Shown piece by piece: positions 19,867 through 33,952 of a stretch of DNA of 64,000 bases. This DNA comes from Iris pallida (taxonomy: Eukaryota; Streptophyta; Magnoliopsida; Asparagales; Iridaceae), in NCBI GenBank assembly GCA_029216955.1, contig JANAVB010002199.1, positions 13,819,417 to 13,883,416 on the forward strand. Direction: 5' to 3'. Every line of letters begins with the position of its first letter. The stretch's first letter is position 1. Position numbers and translations under genes: made by a program. Under the pieces are notes generated by a model. That model was not told the origin of the DNA. It did no database searches and saw only the letters and a list, made by a program, of their open reading frames with translations.

Positions 19867-22800
19867 CTACTCGTAAGGTGGCAAGCATGAGGAGTTAAGA
19901 CAACCAAGGTATACAGAAAGAGATATACCTTGTGAGTCAAACAGGTGCGGATACCGTGATCGGATATCATCCTCACGTTCCCACGTTGACTCCCCTAAAG
20001 AGTGATGACCCCAAGCAACCCGGACAAGACTAATTGTTCGGTTCTTGAGTATCTTCTCTCCTCGGTCCAAAATAGACACAGGCTGTTCCTCGTAAGACAG
20101 GTTGGTACCAACAACCAGCTCAGAATGATCAAGAATATGGCTTGGGTCTGATACATACCTTCGTAACTGAGATACATGAAATACGTCATGCACCTCTCGT
20201 AACGAAGGTGGAAGGGATAAACGATAAGCAACATCGCCTATCCTCTCAAGAATAACAAATGGGCCCACGTACCGCGGACTCAACTTCCCGCGAACGCCAA
20301 ACCTAATGACCCCACGGGTAGGTGAGATCCGCAAGAACACGTGGTCCCCAACAAAAACTCTAGCGGCCTACGATGCTGGTCCGCCCAATGACGATGCCGA
20401 TCCTGTGCAACTCGAAGTCGCTCTCTAATTCCTTTGACTAATTCAACTGTCTGAACAATCATTTCCGGGCCTAACATCTTTCTCTCTCCGATATCATCCC
20501 ATGCTAGTGGCGACCTACACTTCTTACCATATAGTGCTTCAAACGGCGCCATCTGGATACTGGCTTGATAACTGTTGTTATAAGAAAACTCAACTAAGTG
20601 CAGGTGGCTCTCCCAAGATCCTCCAAAATCTAGGGTGCAAGCTCGCAATATATCTTCTAGGGTCTGAATTGTTCTTTCTGATTGCCCGTCCGTCTGTGGA
20701 TGGTAACCCGTGCTAAATCTTAACTTGGTACCCAAGCTATGATGTAAGTTCTTCCAAAAATGTGATGTAAAACGGGTATCTCTGTCTGACACAATACTGA
20801 CTGGGACCCCATGCTGCCTGACTATCTGCTGCATATACAATTCTGTCAACTTCTCCGTAGATTGACCTACTCTAAAAGGAAGAAAGTGCGCCACCTTTGT
20901 AAGCCGATCTACTATCACCCAAATAGCATTTTTACCACTTGGTGATCTTGGTAAACCGGTCACAAAGTCCATTGTAATATGTTCCCACTTCCATTCCGGA
21001 ATAGGAAGCGGTTGCAATAACCCAGCTGGCCTCTGCTGTTCTGCCTTCACTTGCTGACATACCAAGCAACGGGAAACGAATCTAGCTATCTCCCTCTTCA
21101 TCTCGTTCCACCAGAAGTGCTGCTTGATATTTTGGTACATCTTGGTCCCTCCAGGGTGTATAGAATACTGAGAGCTGTGAGCTTCTGCCATAACCTCCTG
21201 TCTGATATCTCCACTAGGCACACATAGACGTGACCCAAACCTAAGTGTACCATCTTCATGAATTCTCATCTCCTTCCTGAGTCCTGACTCACATTCTGTC
21301 CTAAGCTTCTGAATCTTTGGGTCTTGTGCCTGAGCTGCCTTGATCCTATCTACCAAGTTGGATTGAACTTGTAGACTCGCCAGAACTCCTACATCACTAG
21401 GAAGTAAAACCTCGATGCCCATCTCCTGAAGGTCTTCTAAGATATGCTTCTGTGTTGTTAACATAAATGCGCCGCCTCTCCTGCTGAGAGCGTCTGCTAC
21501 CACATTAGCCTTGCCTGGATGATACTGAAGCTCCACGTCATAGTCCTTAATCAACTCCAACCATCTTCTCTGCCTCATGTTCAGTTCCTTCTGAGTAAAA
21601 ATGTACTTCAGACTTTTGTGGTCTGTGTACATGTCCACTCGATCACCATATAAGTAATGCCTCCATAGCTTCAAAGCAAATACTACTGCCGCTAACTCCA
21701 AATCATGAGTTGGATAATTCTTCTCGTGGTCTCGAAGTTGCCTAGATGCGTATGCTATCACCTTCCCATGCTGCATGAGGACACATCCAAGTCCTTTACC
21801 TGACGCATCACAATAAACGGTAAAACCTCCGGGTCCAACTGGCAATGTAAGAATAGGCGCTGATATCAACTTCTGCTTCAGATTCTCAAATGATGTCTGG
21901 CATTCTGCCGACCAGACGAATGGTACATCCTTCCGTGTCAAGCGGGTCATGGGTGCTGAAAGCCTTACAAAGTCTGATAAAAACCTTCTGTAATATCCTG
22001 CCAATCCCAAGAAACTCCGTACATCTGCTACGGTCTTGGGTACTGGCCAACTCTCTACTGCTTCTACCTTCTTGGGATCTACTGCTACTCCAGCTCCTGA
22101 TATGATATGACCCAAAAATGAAATGTGATTCGTCCAGAACTCACACTTGCTGAGCTTGGCATACAACTGGTTCTCTCTCAGAACCTGTAACACTTTCCTG
22201 AGGTGGTCTTCATGCTCCTCTTCACTAGCAGAGTATACGAGAATGTCGTCAAGAAACACAACGACAAACTGATCTAAGTATGGCATAAAGATGCGGTTCA
22301 TCAAATCCATAAATATTGCTGGAGCATTGGTCAAACCAAACGGCATTACTAAGAATTCATAATGCCCATACTTCGACCTGAATGCTGTCTTGGAAATGTC
22401 CTCCTTCCGAACCCTCACTTGATGATACCCTGAACGAAGATCTATCTTGGAGAAAACTCTAGCTTTGCTCAACTGATCAAATAAGTCGTCGATCCTTGGT
22501 AGTGGGTATTTGTTCTTTACTGTCGCCGCGTTAAGCTTCCTATAGTCAATGCACAGTCTGGACGACCCATCCTTCTTCCCTACAAGTACCACTGGTGCTG
22601 CTCATGGTGATATGCTAGCTTGGATGAACTTCTTCTCCTTCAGTTCCTCTATGTGCTGATATACCTTGGCCTGCTCGGAATCCGCCATTCTGTAAACTCA
22701 ATCTGATATCAGTTTAGTTCCAGGTGCCAATTCTATACTGAACTCAATATCTCTAACCGGTGGTAGACCTGAAAGTTCTTCAGGAAATAGGTCTACAAAC

Positions 22801-23383
22801 TCTTCAACTACCTTCGGGACCTGAACTTCTTCCATTGCCGTTATTACTCCCTGCTCTTGTTGAGTTGTCTCTGATCTGACTAAGGTGAATCTCTTCATGC
22901 CTGGAATATCAAAGATACACTCCCTCTACGACAATCTATCGTCGCATGACTGTCTTTCAGCCAGTCCATGCCTAAGATAACGTCAAAATTTCCAACAGGA
23001 AATTCTATCAACCGGGCGGGTAAGGAATGCCCGCAAACTACAACGCCACATGCTAGAATAACTCTACTAACTCCTACGAGCCCATTGCCAGTGAGTTTAT
23101 TTAACCTCCCAGGCAATACCTCGAATTATATTCCTAGCCGTGTTGCAAATTGTGCAGATATAAATGAGTGCGATGCTCCCGAATCAAATAATGCTACTGC
23201 GGGATAAGAGGCGACGAGAATGTTACCTGCCACAACATCTCCTGATGCCAATGCCTCTTCCAAGGACAGAGTGAATGCCTGCCCTCGACCTCCTTGCTGG
23301 TTTCCATGCTGCGGCCTAGCCTGGTGCTGTCGCTGGCCCCTGCCTTGGTGATGCTGGGGTGGCCTATGCTGGTGTTGCTGCAT
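19867..23383 (-). pseudogene. pol: pol, region a of the middle array (disrupted)
   Basis: All domains of the intact pol are recognisable (protease, RT with FLDD, RNase H, D,D35E integrase, chromodomain). Lesions: a 1-bp deletion near 20355 in the integrase C-terminal region; TGA at 22602-22604 (Trp codon of SPWAAP); TGA at 22698-22700 (Arg codon); a 1-bp deletion near 22913; and the a-type TAA at 23126-23128. The longest open piece is 20280-22592. The two 1-bp deletions may be sequencing errors, while the three stops are C to T or G to T-type substitutions and look real. Confidence 0.88.
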
Positions 23384-23392
23384 CGGCGGTCC

Positions 23393-24773
23393 CTACTGCC
23401 GAAACATCTGAGCCTGTGGCATTAACGGATGATAGGCCAATGGTCTCACTGCCACTGCGGGTCCTCGATACTGCCCTGCCCCCGGTGCTGGCAGAGCAGG
23501 AAACTGCTGTACTGGTCCTCCTGACTTCGAATTCATGGGACATATGGTAACCCGATGATCTGGATTTCCACATATCAAACACAGTCTGTTCAATGTCCGA
23601 CACACATCTCTAGTGTGCCCTATCTTCCCGTAATAAGTGCAGCCCGCTGGGGGTTGCTGGTTCTTCCTCTGTTGCTGTTACTGCTGCCTGGGTGGTGGTG
23701 CTGGCCCTCGCATTGCCACATCGTGAATGCGAATGCCAAGGGATGGTGCTGTTGTCCGGGGCGTTGCTCCCCCTCCTCCTTCAATCTGACTGTAAGATCT
23801 CTTCTGACCTCCAGTCCTCGCCGTGATTCTCTGAATGGTGATCTCATGCCTTCGGGTCGCCGTCAATACTTCGTCAAAAGTCTGGTAGTTGTGCCCTTCT
23901 ATCAATTGCAAGAGCTCAAGGTGAAACCCTTGCTAGAACCTCATAGCCCTCTGGCTCTCTGTTGCTACCATCTCTGGGGCGAACCTGCTCAATCTGCAGA
24001 ACTCCGCTGCATAGGCATCTACCGTCTTGCCGGCCTGCTTGAGGTTGATAAACTTCTGTTGTAGCTCAAACTGCGCCACAACCCCATAGTACTTCGTCTT
24101 GGACCTTGCAGTAAAATCGTCCCAAGCAACAGGACGTCTGATGCCCACTTCCTCTGATTCCCACCAATCACGTGCGAGATCCTGAAGTAACAACTTCACT
24201 TGATCCACACGTTCTTCTGCCGGCACCTTAGCTGCTGTCAGAATAGCCTCAATATCCTTAAGCCATACATCTGCTGAGATGGCATCCCCCGTTCCTTCGA
24301 AACGGTGGGGGTTGAACTTGCAAAACCTGGCTGACGCTCCTGAATCTGTCCTTGCCCCTCTTTCCAAAGCTGTCTGCAATCCTTGGTTAAGTAGTACATT
24401 CTGCTCTTGTAACTGAGCGTGCATACGCTGCTGGGCTAACATCTAATGTTGCTGAGTAGCCATCATCCCTCTCATAATCTCCAGAAGGGCTGGTGTGTCT
24501 ACTCCCACAGGGTAGGTGGAACTGTTGGTAGTGGTGGAACATCCGGATACTGCGATCCAGCTGCTGCTTCCACTATCACTTCTTCTTGGATGGTCTCTTG
24601 AGTTAGTACCGGCCCTTGTTGCTGACCAACATGGTCAGGTTGTCCGTGTTGCTCTTGTTGTTGTTGTCCAGTCCTGGCAGATGCGGACGAGGTGCCCTAA
24701 GAAAAGGGACAAAAGAACAATCAAACGATCGGACAGGAAAGATCAATAAAGTCAAAGGATACCGGAATGTCAA
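23393..24773 (-). pseudogene. gag: gag, region a of the middle array (disrupted)
   Basis: Base-for-base counterpart of 555-1936 with the same stops and frameshift, plus one extra missing C near 24696, next to the putative splice acceptor. It ends at the shared TAG, 23393-23395. Confidence 0.87.
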
Positions 24774-24865
24774 GCTAGAGTCGAGAGTAACGAATCATGA
24801 GATCAAGGGGGAACATGTGTGATTGAGACATCCTATAAATTAAAACACCCCACAAGTCTGAGATC

Positions 24866-24884
24866 AGACCTGCATGGGCCACCA
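24866..24884 (-). other. Primer-binding site (tRNA-Ile type), region a of the middle array
   Basis: Same 19-base match and 9-base gap to the LTR. Confidence 0.75.
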
Positions 24885-26193
24885 CTAAAACCTTGTCACG
24901 CCCCAGAACCAGAATACTGGAGAGCAGGGGAATGACTCAGCCAGCTACGTATTACGGGTAGATGAATACCGTATAATACGATCAATGCTATCTAAAAGAC
25001 AAGGGGGTGCATACTACATGAAAGTCTCGCTATGGTCACTTCACATCTATTGTCTCAATCATTCAAACAAGAAACAGAAATAGAGAACATGTAAGATAAA
25101 GCAGTAAGGCGTGCCAAACGCTCAGTCAAAATGTTCTTGATATCTGGCTTTACAAAACATAGCCAGATGATGTAGCAAAGTATACACAATTGTTATCAGC
25201 TGCAGTCTGACTTAATTACAATTATGCAAAAGTAAGTGCAAGACAATCCGACTAACATGTCGGTGCCAAACGGCAAAGTATAAAGTAAATAACAAAACGA
25301 GCGGGGAGGTAAGGAACCCACTCGAGTCCTCCTGCGATCATCCCTCTAGTATTGACCATCTTGGAGGTAGAGGTAAGCTGAGTCCTCGGGAACCGGCTCT
25401 AAATCTGGCCATGCAAAACCAGAGAGGTTAGACCTCTAATAGCAAGTACCGCAAGGAAGCACGATATGAGACATTAAACCAGTAATTAAGAGAATATAAT
25501 AATAGATCTCTGCTTGCTACTGGGATTCACATAACATCACGACACTTCGAACCAACCTCCCAACCAAACAAGGACAGAAGTTGGCCCGTCATGTCCTGAT
25601 GCTCTGATCATCTCGGTTAGGTAACAGAGTAGGTACAATACACAAACAAATCAACTTAAACGGCCATCCTACTCCTACGGCTTACTACTGTGAGTCCCAA
25701 GTTATCCTGGAATTTTGCAATAAAGATTTCTCAGTTCTTACTATGGACAAGCAAGGCTAGTCGATCCAATCAATCAATTGTGCCAATCATGAATTAGACG
25801 AGTCCCAGCAGGACGCCCGTCATCAATATACAATATATAATAAATAGTATAACCAGATACCGCTCCATGCCCGTGTGGCAGGTTTGCAGTATCTGTGGGG
25901 ACCAGCCGGCCTGTCGGGCACTTCTAGTCCCAAGAGGGCTGCCATGTAAGAACTCGGAAATCCATTCTCTCCATGCAATCATTATCTTTATTTAACTTAA
26001 TAGTCTCTACGTTAAGTGAAATCCCATGCCGTGGATCATGGTCATTCGGAATGAGTACTTTCGTACGGGGTACGATATGCACAACTCTACAACGATGCCC
26101 GTGCGGTTAGGTTGTAGGTCTTACATAGCGTAATGCAACAATCTAAACTAACCACGGAACAATCATGCCTTGACCATAAAGTACACATGCTTC

Positions 26194-26200
26194 TTTTATA
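26194..26200 (-). promoter_or_regulatory. Candidate TATA box, LTR b of the middle array
   Basis: TATAAAA on the minus strand, equivalent to 3357-3363. Confidence 0.4.
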
Positions 26201-26401
26201 GTAAAATAAATAAATAAATGAATTGAAGCCTGCATGTGTGCCTGTATGTCAATATTCGGGATTGGCCAATCGATTTCAAATATATACGTGTCTTATTCCA
26301 TTTAATTCAATAAGACGACTAGCCAGTCTCTTAGTTCCATCTAGGAACGCATGATCAATAATTAATCAAGATAACAATCAATGTTAATTAATGCCAAATT
26401 C

Positions 26402-27319
26402 GGGAAATAAACATTGGGAAATAACTAATGATTGGGAAATAAATAATCTCATGAGCCGTGGAAAATAAATGGGAAATAAATAATCTCATGCGCTGTGGGA
26501 AATGATTGGAAAATAAATAATCTCATGCGCTGTGGGAAATGATTGGGGAATAAATAAATCTCATGCATTGTGGGGAATGTTTGGAAAATAAAGAATCTCA
26601 TGCGCCTGAGGAATGATTGGGAAATAAATAATATCATGCGCTGTGGGAAAGGTTGGAAAATAAATAATATCATGCGCCTGAGGGAAATGATTGGGAAATA
26701 AATAATATCATGCGCCTGAGGGAAATGATTGGGAAATAAATAATATCATGCGCTGAGGAATAAGATTGGGAAATAAATAATCTCATGCGCCTGAGGAATG
26801 AGATTCTTATGCGGCTGTGAGATGAGATTCGGAAATAAATAATCCATGCGCCTGAGGAATGAGATTGGGAAATAAATAAACTCATGCGCTGTGGGAATGC
26901 GGCTGTGAGATGAGATTGGAAAATAAATAATCCATGCGCCTGAGGAATGAGATTGGAAAATAAATAAACTCATGCGCTGTGGGAATGCGGCTGTGAGATG
27001 AGATTGGGAAATAAATAATTCATGCGCCTGAGGAATGAGATTGAGAAATAAATAAACTCATGAGCTGTGGGAATGTGGCTGTGAGATGAGATTGGGAAAT
27101 AAATAATCCATGCGCCTGAGGAATGAGATTGGGAAATAAATAATCTCATGCGCCTGAGGAATGGGATTGGGAAATAAATAATCTCATGCGCCTGAGGAAT
27201 GAGGTTGGAAAATAAATAATCCATGCGCCTGAGGAATGAGATTGGGAAATAAATAATCTCATGCGCCTGAGGAGTAAGATTGGGAAATAAATAATCTCAT
27301 GCGCCTGAGGAATGAGATT
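26402..27319. repeat. 38-bp minisatellite, LTR b of the middle array
   Basis: Duplicate of 3565-4482 with the same unit order. Confidence 0.9.
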
Positions 27320-28041
27320 CTTATGCGGCTGTGTGCGGCTGGGACTGTTCTTCTTCTCCGAATTTCTGAGAACAGAACCATGGAAGAGAACCATGGAAGC
27401 CATTGCTTCCAAGCTCCATAAATCCTTCATCCCAAGCCCAAATATGGACTTCCATAGGTCAAAATTGGGTAGAACGAAATTCTCTACAACATGGAACCAT
27501 CAAAACTTGAAGATAACAAAGTTTACTAGATCAAAACCTAAGAAATCCGAAAATATAACAAACTTAGATCTACAACAAATCAGCCATGGAAATTGAAAAT
27601 GCTAAGTACTAAAGAGGCTTAGAATCAAGTAAGGAGGATGATGGAACAATAATAATGGGGATCCATCAAGAAGCAAGTTGGCACTTGCCTTGCTCTCCTA
27701 GGGTGGTGGGAGAGTTATGAGGAAGAAGAAGATAAATGAGAAGAAGTAATGAAGAGAGAGAAAGGGTTTGGGGCTTTTAAATGAAGGAGTGGTGGTAGGT
27801 GGGGGGTTTATTTCGGTTCATGATGAACCAACATAATTAAACCAATCTGAGCTGAACCCATAGCAAAGCTGAAGCAGAGTATAAAAGCAGAAAGTAAAGT
27901 ACAGAAATAAAATTGCAAAAAATTAATTAACATAAAATTAAAGGAATTTAAATACAGAGCAATACATGATAAATACAAAATATTTACATTTAAACAGTAC
28001 ATGCATTCTAAAAATACGTATTCTGGGAATGGGAAGTGACA

Positions 28042-28055
28042 TCTCTACCCTCCTT
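28042..28055 (-). other. Polypurine tract, region b of the middle array
   Basis: AAGGAGGGTAGAGA on the minus strand, abutting the LTR. Confidence 0.85.
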
Positions 28056-28209
28056 AGAAAAATTTTGTCCTCGGAATTTCAAATCCAAGCATGATAGAAA
28101 CATCAGAGCTGAACTACTCTAGGTATAAGCAATTTAAGTAAGCAATCATTCTACAATGTCAATAGTATGTAACATATCTATGTTGAACATTCTACGATAC
28201 CAAGCAATT

Positions 28210-31200
28210 CTACTCGTAAGGTGGCAAGCATGAGGAGTTAAGACAACTAAGGTATACAGAAAGAGATATACCTTGTGAGTCAAACAGGTGCGGATACCGT
28301 GATCGGATATCATCCTCACGTTCCCACGTTGACTCCCCTAAAGAGTGATGACCCCAAGCAACCCGGACAAGGCTAATTGTTCGATTCTTGAGTATCTTCT
28401 CTCTTCGGTCCAAAATAGACACAGGCTGTTCCTCGTAAGACAGGTTGGTACCAACAACCAGCTCAGAATGATCAAGAATATGGCTTGGGTCTGATACATA
28501 CCTTCGCAACTGAGATACATAAAATACGTCATGCACCTCTCGTAACGAAGGTGGAAGGGATAAACGATAAGCAACATCGCCTATCCTCTCAAGAATAACA
28601 AATGGGCCCACGTACCGCGGACTCAACTTCCCGCGAACGCCAAACCTAATGACCCCACGGGTAGGTGAGATCCGCAAGAACACGTGGTCCCCAACAGAAA
28701 ACTCTAGCGGCCTACGATGCTGGTCCGCCCAATGACGATGCCGATCCTGTGCAACTCGAAGTCGCTCTCTAATTCCTTTGACTAATTCAACTGTCTGAAC
28801 AATCATTTCCGGGCCTAACATCTTTCTCTCCCCGATATCATCCCATGCTAGTGGCGACCTACACTTCTTACCATATAGTGCTTCAAACGGCGCCATCTGG
28901 ATACTGGCTTGATAACTGTTGTTATAAGAAAACTCAACTAAGTGCAGGTGGCTCTCCCAAGATCCTCCAAAATCTAGGGTGCAAGCTCGCAACATATCTT
29001 CTAGGGTCTGAATTGTTCTTTCTGATTGCCCGTCCGTCTGTGGATGGTAAGCCATGCTAAATCTTAACTTGGTACCCAAGCTATGATGTAAGCTCTTCCA
29101 AAAATATGATGTAAAACGGGTATCTCTGTCTGACACAATACTGACTGGGACCCCATGCTGCCTGACTATCTGCTGTATATACAATTCTGCCAACTTCTCC
29201 GTAGATTGACCTACTCTAAAAGGAAGAAAGTGCGCCACCTTTGTAAGCCGATCTACTATCACCCAAATAGCATTTTTATCACTTGGTGATCTTGGTAAAC
29301 CGGTCACAAAGTCCATTGTAATATGTTCCCACTTCCATTCCGGGATAGAAAGCGGTTGCAATAACCCAGCTGGCCTCTGCTGTTCTGCCTTCACTTGCTG
29401 ACATACCAAGCAACGGGAAACGAATCTAGCTATCTTCCTCCTCATCTCGTTCCACCAGAAGTGCTGCTTGATATCTTGGTACATCTTGGTCCCTCCAGGG
29501 TGTATGGAATACTGAGAGCTGTGAGCTTCTGCCATAACCTCCTGTCTGATATCTCCACTAGGCACACATAGACGTGACCCAAACCTAAGTGTACCATCTT
29601 CATGAATTCTCATCTCCTTCCTGAGTCCTGACTCACATTTTGTCCTAAGCTTCTGAATCCTTGGGTCTTGTGCCTGAGCTGCCTTGATCCTATCTACCAA
29701 GTTGGATTGAACTTGTAGACTCGCTAGAACTCCTACATCACTAGGAAGTAAAACCTCGATGCCCATCTCCTGAAGGTCTTCTAAGATATGCTTCTGTGTT
29801 GTTAACATAAATGCGCCGCCTCTCCTGCTGAGAGCGTCTGCTGCCACATTAGCCTTGCCTGGATGATACTGAAGCTCCACGTCATAGTCCTTAATCAACT
29901 CCAACCATCTTCTCTGCCTCATGTTCAGTTCCTTCTGAGTAAAAATGTACTTCAGACTTTTGTGGTCTGTGTACATGTCCACTCGATCACCATATAAGTA
30001 ATGCCTCCATAGCTTCAAAGCAAATACTACTGCCGCCAACTCCAAATCATGAGTTGGATAATTCTTCTCGTGGTCTCGAAGTTGCCTAGATGCGTATGCT
30101 ATCACCTTCCCATGCTGCATGAGGACACATCCAAGTCCTTTTCCTGACGCATCACAATAAACGGTAAAACCTCTGGGTCCAACTGGCAATGTAAGAATAG
30201 GCGCTGATATCAACTTCTGCTTCAGATTCTCAAATAATGTCTGGCATTCTGCCGACCAGACGAATGGTACATCCTTCCGTGTCAAGCGGGTCATGGGTGC
30301 TGAAAGCCTTGCAAAGTCTGATAAAAACCTTCTGTAATATCCTGCCAATCCCAAGAAACTCCGTACATCTGCTACGGTCTTGGGTACTAGCCAACTCTCT
30401 ACTGCTTCTACCTTCTTGGGATCTACTTCTACTCCAGCTCCTGATATGATATAACCCAAAAATGAAATGTCATTCGTCCAGAACTCACACTTGCTGAGCT
30501 TGGCAGACAACTGGTTCTCTCTCAGAACCTGTAACACTTTCCTGAGGTGGTCTTCATGCTCCTCTTCACTAGCAGAGTATACGAGAATATCGTCAAGAAA
30601 CACAACGACAAACTGATCTAAGTATGGCATAAAGATGCGGTTTATCAAATCCATAAATATTGCTGGAGCATTGGTCAAACCAAACGGCATTACTAAGAAT
30701 TCATAATGCCCATACTTTGACCTGAATGCTGTCTTGGGAATGTCCTCCTTCCGAACCCTCACTTGATGATACCCTGAACGAAGATCTATCTTGGAGAAAA
30801 CTCTAGCTTTGCTCAACTGATCAAATAAGTCGTCGATCCTTGGTAGTGGGTACTTGTTCTTTACTGTCGCCGCGTTAAGCTTCCTGTAGTCAATACACAG
30901 TCTGGACGACCCATCCTTCTTCCCCACAAGTACCACTGGTGCTGCCCATGGTGATATGCTAGCTTGGATGAACTTCTTCTCCTTCAGTTCCTCTATGTGC
31001 TGATATACCTTGGCCTGCTCGGAATTCGCCATTCTGTAAACTCGATCTGATATCGGTTTAGTTCCAGGTGCCAATTCTATACTGAACTCAATATCTCTAA
31101 CCGGTGGTAGACCTGGAAGTTCTTCAGGAAATACGTCTAGAAACTCTTCAACTACCTTCGGGACCTGAACTTCTTCTATTGCCGTTATTACTCCTTGCTC

Positions 31201-31728
31201 TTGTTGAGTTGTCTCTGATCTGACTAAGGTGAATCTCTTCATGCCTGGAATATCAAAAGATACACTCCCTCTACGACAATCTATCATCGCATGACTGTCT
31301 TTCAGCCAGTCCATGCCTAAGATAACGTCGAAATTTCCAACAGAAAATTCTATCAACCGGGCGGGTAAGGAATGCCCGCAAACTACAACGCCATATGCTA
31401 GAATAACTCTACTAACTCCAACGAGCCCATTGCCAGTGAGTATATTTAACCTCCCTGGCAATACCTCGAATTCTATTCCTAGCTGTGTTGCAAATTGTGC
31501 AGATATAAATGAGTGCGATACTCCCGAATCAAACAATGCTACTGCGGGATAAGAGGCGACGAGAATGTTACCTGCCACAACATCTCCTGATGCCAATGCC
31601 TCTTCCAAGGACAGAGTGAATGCCTGCCCTCGACCTCCTTGCTGGTTCCCATGCTGCGGCCTAGCCTGGTGCTGTCGCTGGCCCCTGCCTTGGTGATGCT
31701 GGGGTGGCCTATGCTGGTGTTGCTGCAT
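28210..31728 (-). CDS. pol: Chromovirus pol polyprotein, open frame of 1172 codons (region b, middle array)
   Basis: The predicted protein is identical to that of 5373-8891, so every catalytic residue listed there is present. Compared with the disrupted copies it has private residues, such as LINRIF for LMNRIF, FYVSQ for FHVSQ and GVEVDP for GVAVDP. As in its duplicate, it lies downstream of a gag with one nonsense codon and a promoterless LTR stub. Expression would need an outside promoter. Confidence 0.93.
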   Translation of the reverse strand: MQQHQHRPPQHHQGRGQRQHQARPQHGNQQGGRGQAFTLSLEEALASGDVVAGNILVASYPAVALFDSGVSHSFISAQFATQLGIEFEVLPGRLNILTGNGLVGVSRVILAYGVVVCGHSLPARLIEFSVGNFDVILGMDWLKDSHAMIDCRRGSVSFDIPGMKRFTLVRSETTQQEQGVITAIEEVQVPKVVEEFLDVFPEELPGLPPVRDIEFSIELAPGTKPISDRVYRMANSEQAKVYQHIEELKEKKFIQASISPWAAPVVLVGKKDGSSRLCIDYRKLNAATVKNKYPLPRIDDLFDQLSKARVFSKIDLRSGYHQVRVRKEDIPKTAFRSKYGHYEFLVMPFGLTNAPAIFMDLINRIFMPYLDQFVVVFLDDILVYSASEEEHEDHLRKVLQVLRENQLSAKLSKCEFWTNDISFLGYIISGAGVEVDPKKVEAVESWLVPKTVADVRSFLGLAGYYRRFLSDFARLSAPMTRLTRKDVPFVWSAECQTLFENLKQKLISAPILTLPVGPRGFTVYCDASGKGLGCVLMQHGKVIAYASRQLRDHEKNYPTHDLELAAVVFALKLWRHYLYGDRVDMYTDHKSLKYIFTQKELNMRQRRWLELIKDYDVELQYHPGKANVAADALSRRGGAFMLTTQKHILEDLQEMGIEVLLPSDVGVLASLQVQSNLVDRIKAAQAQDPRIQKLRTKCESGLRKEMRIHEDGTLRFGSRLCVPSGDIRQEVMAEAHSSQYSIHPGGTKMYQDIKQHFWWNEMRRKIARFVSRCLVCQQVKAEQQRPAGLLQPLSIPEWKWEHITMDFVTGLPRSPSDKNAIWVIVDRLTKVAHFLPFRVGQSTEKLAELYIQQIVRQHGVPVSIVSDRDTRFTSYFWKSLHHSLGTKLRFSMAYHPQTDGQSERTIQTLEDMLRACTLDFGGSWESHLHLVEFSYNNSYQASIQMAPFEALYGKKCRSPLAWDDIGERKMLGPEMIVQTVELVKGIRERLRVAQDRHRHWADQHRRPLEFSVGDHVFLRISPTRGVIRFGVRGKLSPRYVGPFVILERIGDVAYRLSLPPSLREVHDVFYVSQLRRYVSDPSHILDHSELVVGTNLSYEEQPVSILDRREKILKNRTISLVRVAWGHHSLGESTWEREDDIRSRYPHLFDSQGISLSVYLSCLNSSCLPPYE

Positions 31729-31737
31729 CGGCGGTCC

Positions 31738-33120
31738 CTACTGCCGAAACATCTGAGCCTGTGGCATTAACGGACGCTGGGCCAATGGTCTCACTGCCAC
31801 TGCGGGTCCTCGATACTGCCCTGCCCCCAGTGCTGGCAGAGCAGGAAACTGCTGTACTGGTCCTCCTGACTTCGAATTCATGGGACATGTGGTAACCCGA
31901 TGATCTGGATTTCCACATATCAAATACAGTCTGTTCAATATCCGACACACATCTCTAGTGTGCCCTATCTTCCTGCAATAAGTGCAGCCCGCTGGGGGTT
32001 GCTGGTTCTTCCTCTGTTACTGTTGCTGCTGCTTGGGTGGTGGTGCTGGCCCTCGCATTGCCACATCGTGAATGCGAATGCCAAGGGATGGTGCTGTTAT
32101 CCGGGGCGTTGCTCCCCCTCCTCCTTCAATCTGACTGTGAGATCTCTTCTGACCTCCAGTCCTCGCCGTGATTCTCTGAATGGTGATCTCATGCCTTCGG
32201 GTCGCCGTCAATACTTCGTCAAAAGTCTGGTAGTTGTGCCCTTCTATCAATTGCAAGAGCTCAAGGTGAAACCCTTGCTGGAACCTCATAGCCCTCTGGC
32301 TCTCTGTTGCTACCATCTCTGGGGCGAACCTGCTCAATCTGCAGAACTCCGCTGTATAGGCATCTACCGTCTTGCCGGCCTGCTTGAGGTTGATAAACTT
32401 CTGTTGTAGCTCAAACTGCGCCACAACCCCATAGTACTTCGTCTTGAACCTTGCAGTAAAATCGTCCCAAGCAACAGGACGTCTGATGCCCACTTCCTCT
32501 GATTCCCACCAATCACGTGCGAGATCCTGAAGTAACAACTTCACTTGATCCACACGTTCTTCTGCCGGCACCTTAGCTGCTGTCAGAATAGCCTCAATAT
32601 CCTTAAGCCATGCATCTGCTGAGATGGCATCCTCCGTTCCTTCGAAACAGCGGGGGTTGAACTTGCAAAACCTGGCTGACGCTCCTGAATCTGTCCTTGC
32701 CCCTCTTTCCAAAGCTGTCTGCAATTCTTGGTTAAGTAGTACATTCTGCTCTTGTAACTGAGCGTGCATACGCTGCTGGGCTAACATCTGATGTTGCTGA
32801 GTAGCCATCATCCCTCTTATAATCTCCAGAAGGGCTGGTGTGTCTACTCCCACAGGGGTAGGTGGAACTGTTGGTAGTGGTGGAACATCCGGATACTGCG
32901 ATCCAGCTGCTGCTTCCACTATCACTTCTTCTTGGATGGTCTCTTGAGTTAGTACCGGCCCTTGTTGCTGACCAACATGGTCCGGTTGTCCGTATTGCTC
33001 TTGTTGTTGTTGTCCAGTCCTGGCAGATGCGGACGAGGTGCCCCTAAGAAAAGGGACAAAAGAATAATCAAACGATCGGACAGGAAAGACCAATGAAGTC
33101 AAAGGATACCGGAATGTCAA
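31738..33120 (-). pseudogene. gag: gag, region b of the middle array (single nonsense codon)
   Basis: Duplicate of 8901-10283, with the TAA at 32017-32019, the Tyr in the second zinc knuckle, the shared TAG at 31738-31740 before pol, and a non-ATG codon at the N-terminal end. Confidence 0.85.
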
Positions 33121-33212
33121 GCTAGAGTCGAGAGTAACGAATCATGAGATTAAGGGGGAACATGTGTGATTGAGACATCCTATAAATTAAAACACCCCAC
33201 AAGTCTGAGATC

Positions 33213-33231
33213 AGACCTGCATGGGCCACCA
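33213..33231 (-). other. Primer-binding site (tRNA-Ile type), region b of the middle array
   Basis: Same match as the other five sites. Confidence 0.75.
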
Positions 33232-33240
33232 CTAAAACCT

Positions 33241-33952
33241 TGTCAAGCCCCAGAACCAGAATACTGGAGAGCAGGGGAATGACTCAGCCAGCTACGTATT
33301 ACGGGTAGATGAATACCGTATAATACGATCAATGATGTCTAAAAGACAAGGGGGTGCATACTACATGAAAGTCTCGCTATGGTCACTTCACATCTATTGT
33401 CTCAATCATTCAAACAAGAAACAGAAATAGAGAACATGTAAGATAAAGCAGTAAGGCGTCCCAAACGCTCAGTCAAAATGTTCTTGATATCTGGCTTTAC
33501 AAAACATAGCCAGATGATGTAGCAAAGTATACACAATTTTTATCAGCTGCAGTCTGACTTAATTACAATTATGCAAAAGTAAGTGCAAGATAATCCGACT
33601 AACATGTCGGTGCCAAACGGCAAAGTATAAAGTAAATAACAAAATGAGCGAGGAGGTAAGGAACCCACTCGAGTCCTCCTGCGATCATCCCTCTAGTATT
33701 GACCATCTTGGAGGTAGAGATAAGCTGAGTCCTCGGAAACCGGCTCTAAATCTGGCCATGCAAAACCAGAGAGGTTAGACCTCTAATAGCAAGTACCGCA
33801 AGGAAGCACGATATGAGACATTAAACCAGTAATTAAGAGAATATAATAATAGATCTCTGCTTGCTACTGGGATTCACATAACATCACGACACTTCGAACC
33901 AACCTCCCAACCAAACAAGGACAGAAGTTGGCCCGTCATGTCCTGATGCTCT
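33241..33952 (-). repeat. Truncated 5' LTR stub (712 bp), second copy
   Basis: Identical breakpoint and TGTCAAG start as 10404-11115. Confidence 0.9.

Larger units (their letters stand above)
24894..28041 (-). repeat. LTR b of the middle array (3148 bp)
   Basis: Duplicate of 2057-5204, same length, TGTCAC to GTGACA, shared by the internal regions on both sides. Confidence 0.93.
16527..33952 (-). mobile_element. Middle chromovirus array: LTR, int a, LTR, int b, LTR stub (probable recombinant)
   Basis: Left end as in E2 (same CCACG junction, same private LTR variants up to about 17.26 kb). Right end as in E1 (same TGTCAAG mutation and 712-bp stub). Internal a matches the E1 remnant at 1-2056, and internal b matches 5205-10403. 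Confidence 0.85.
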
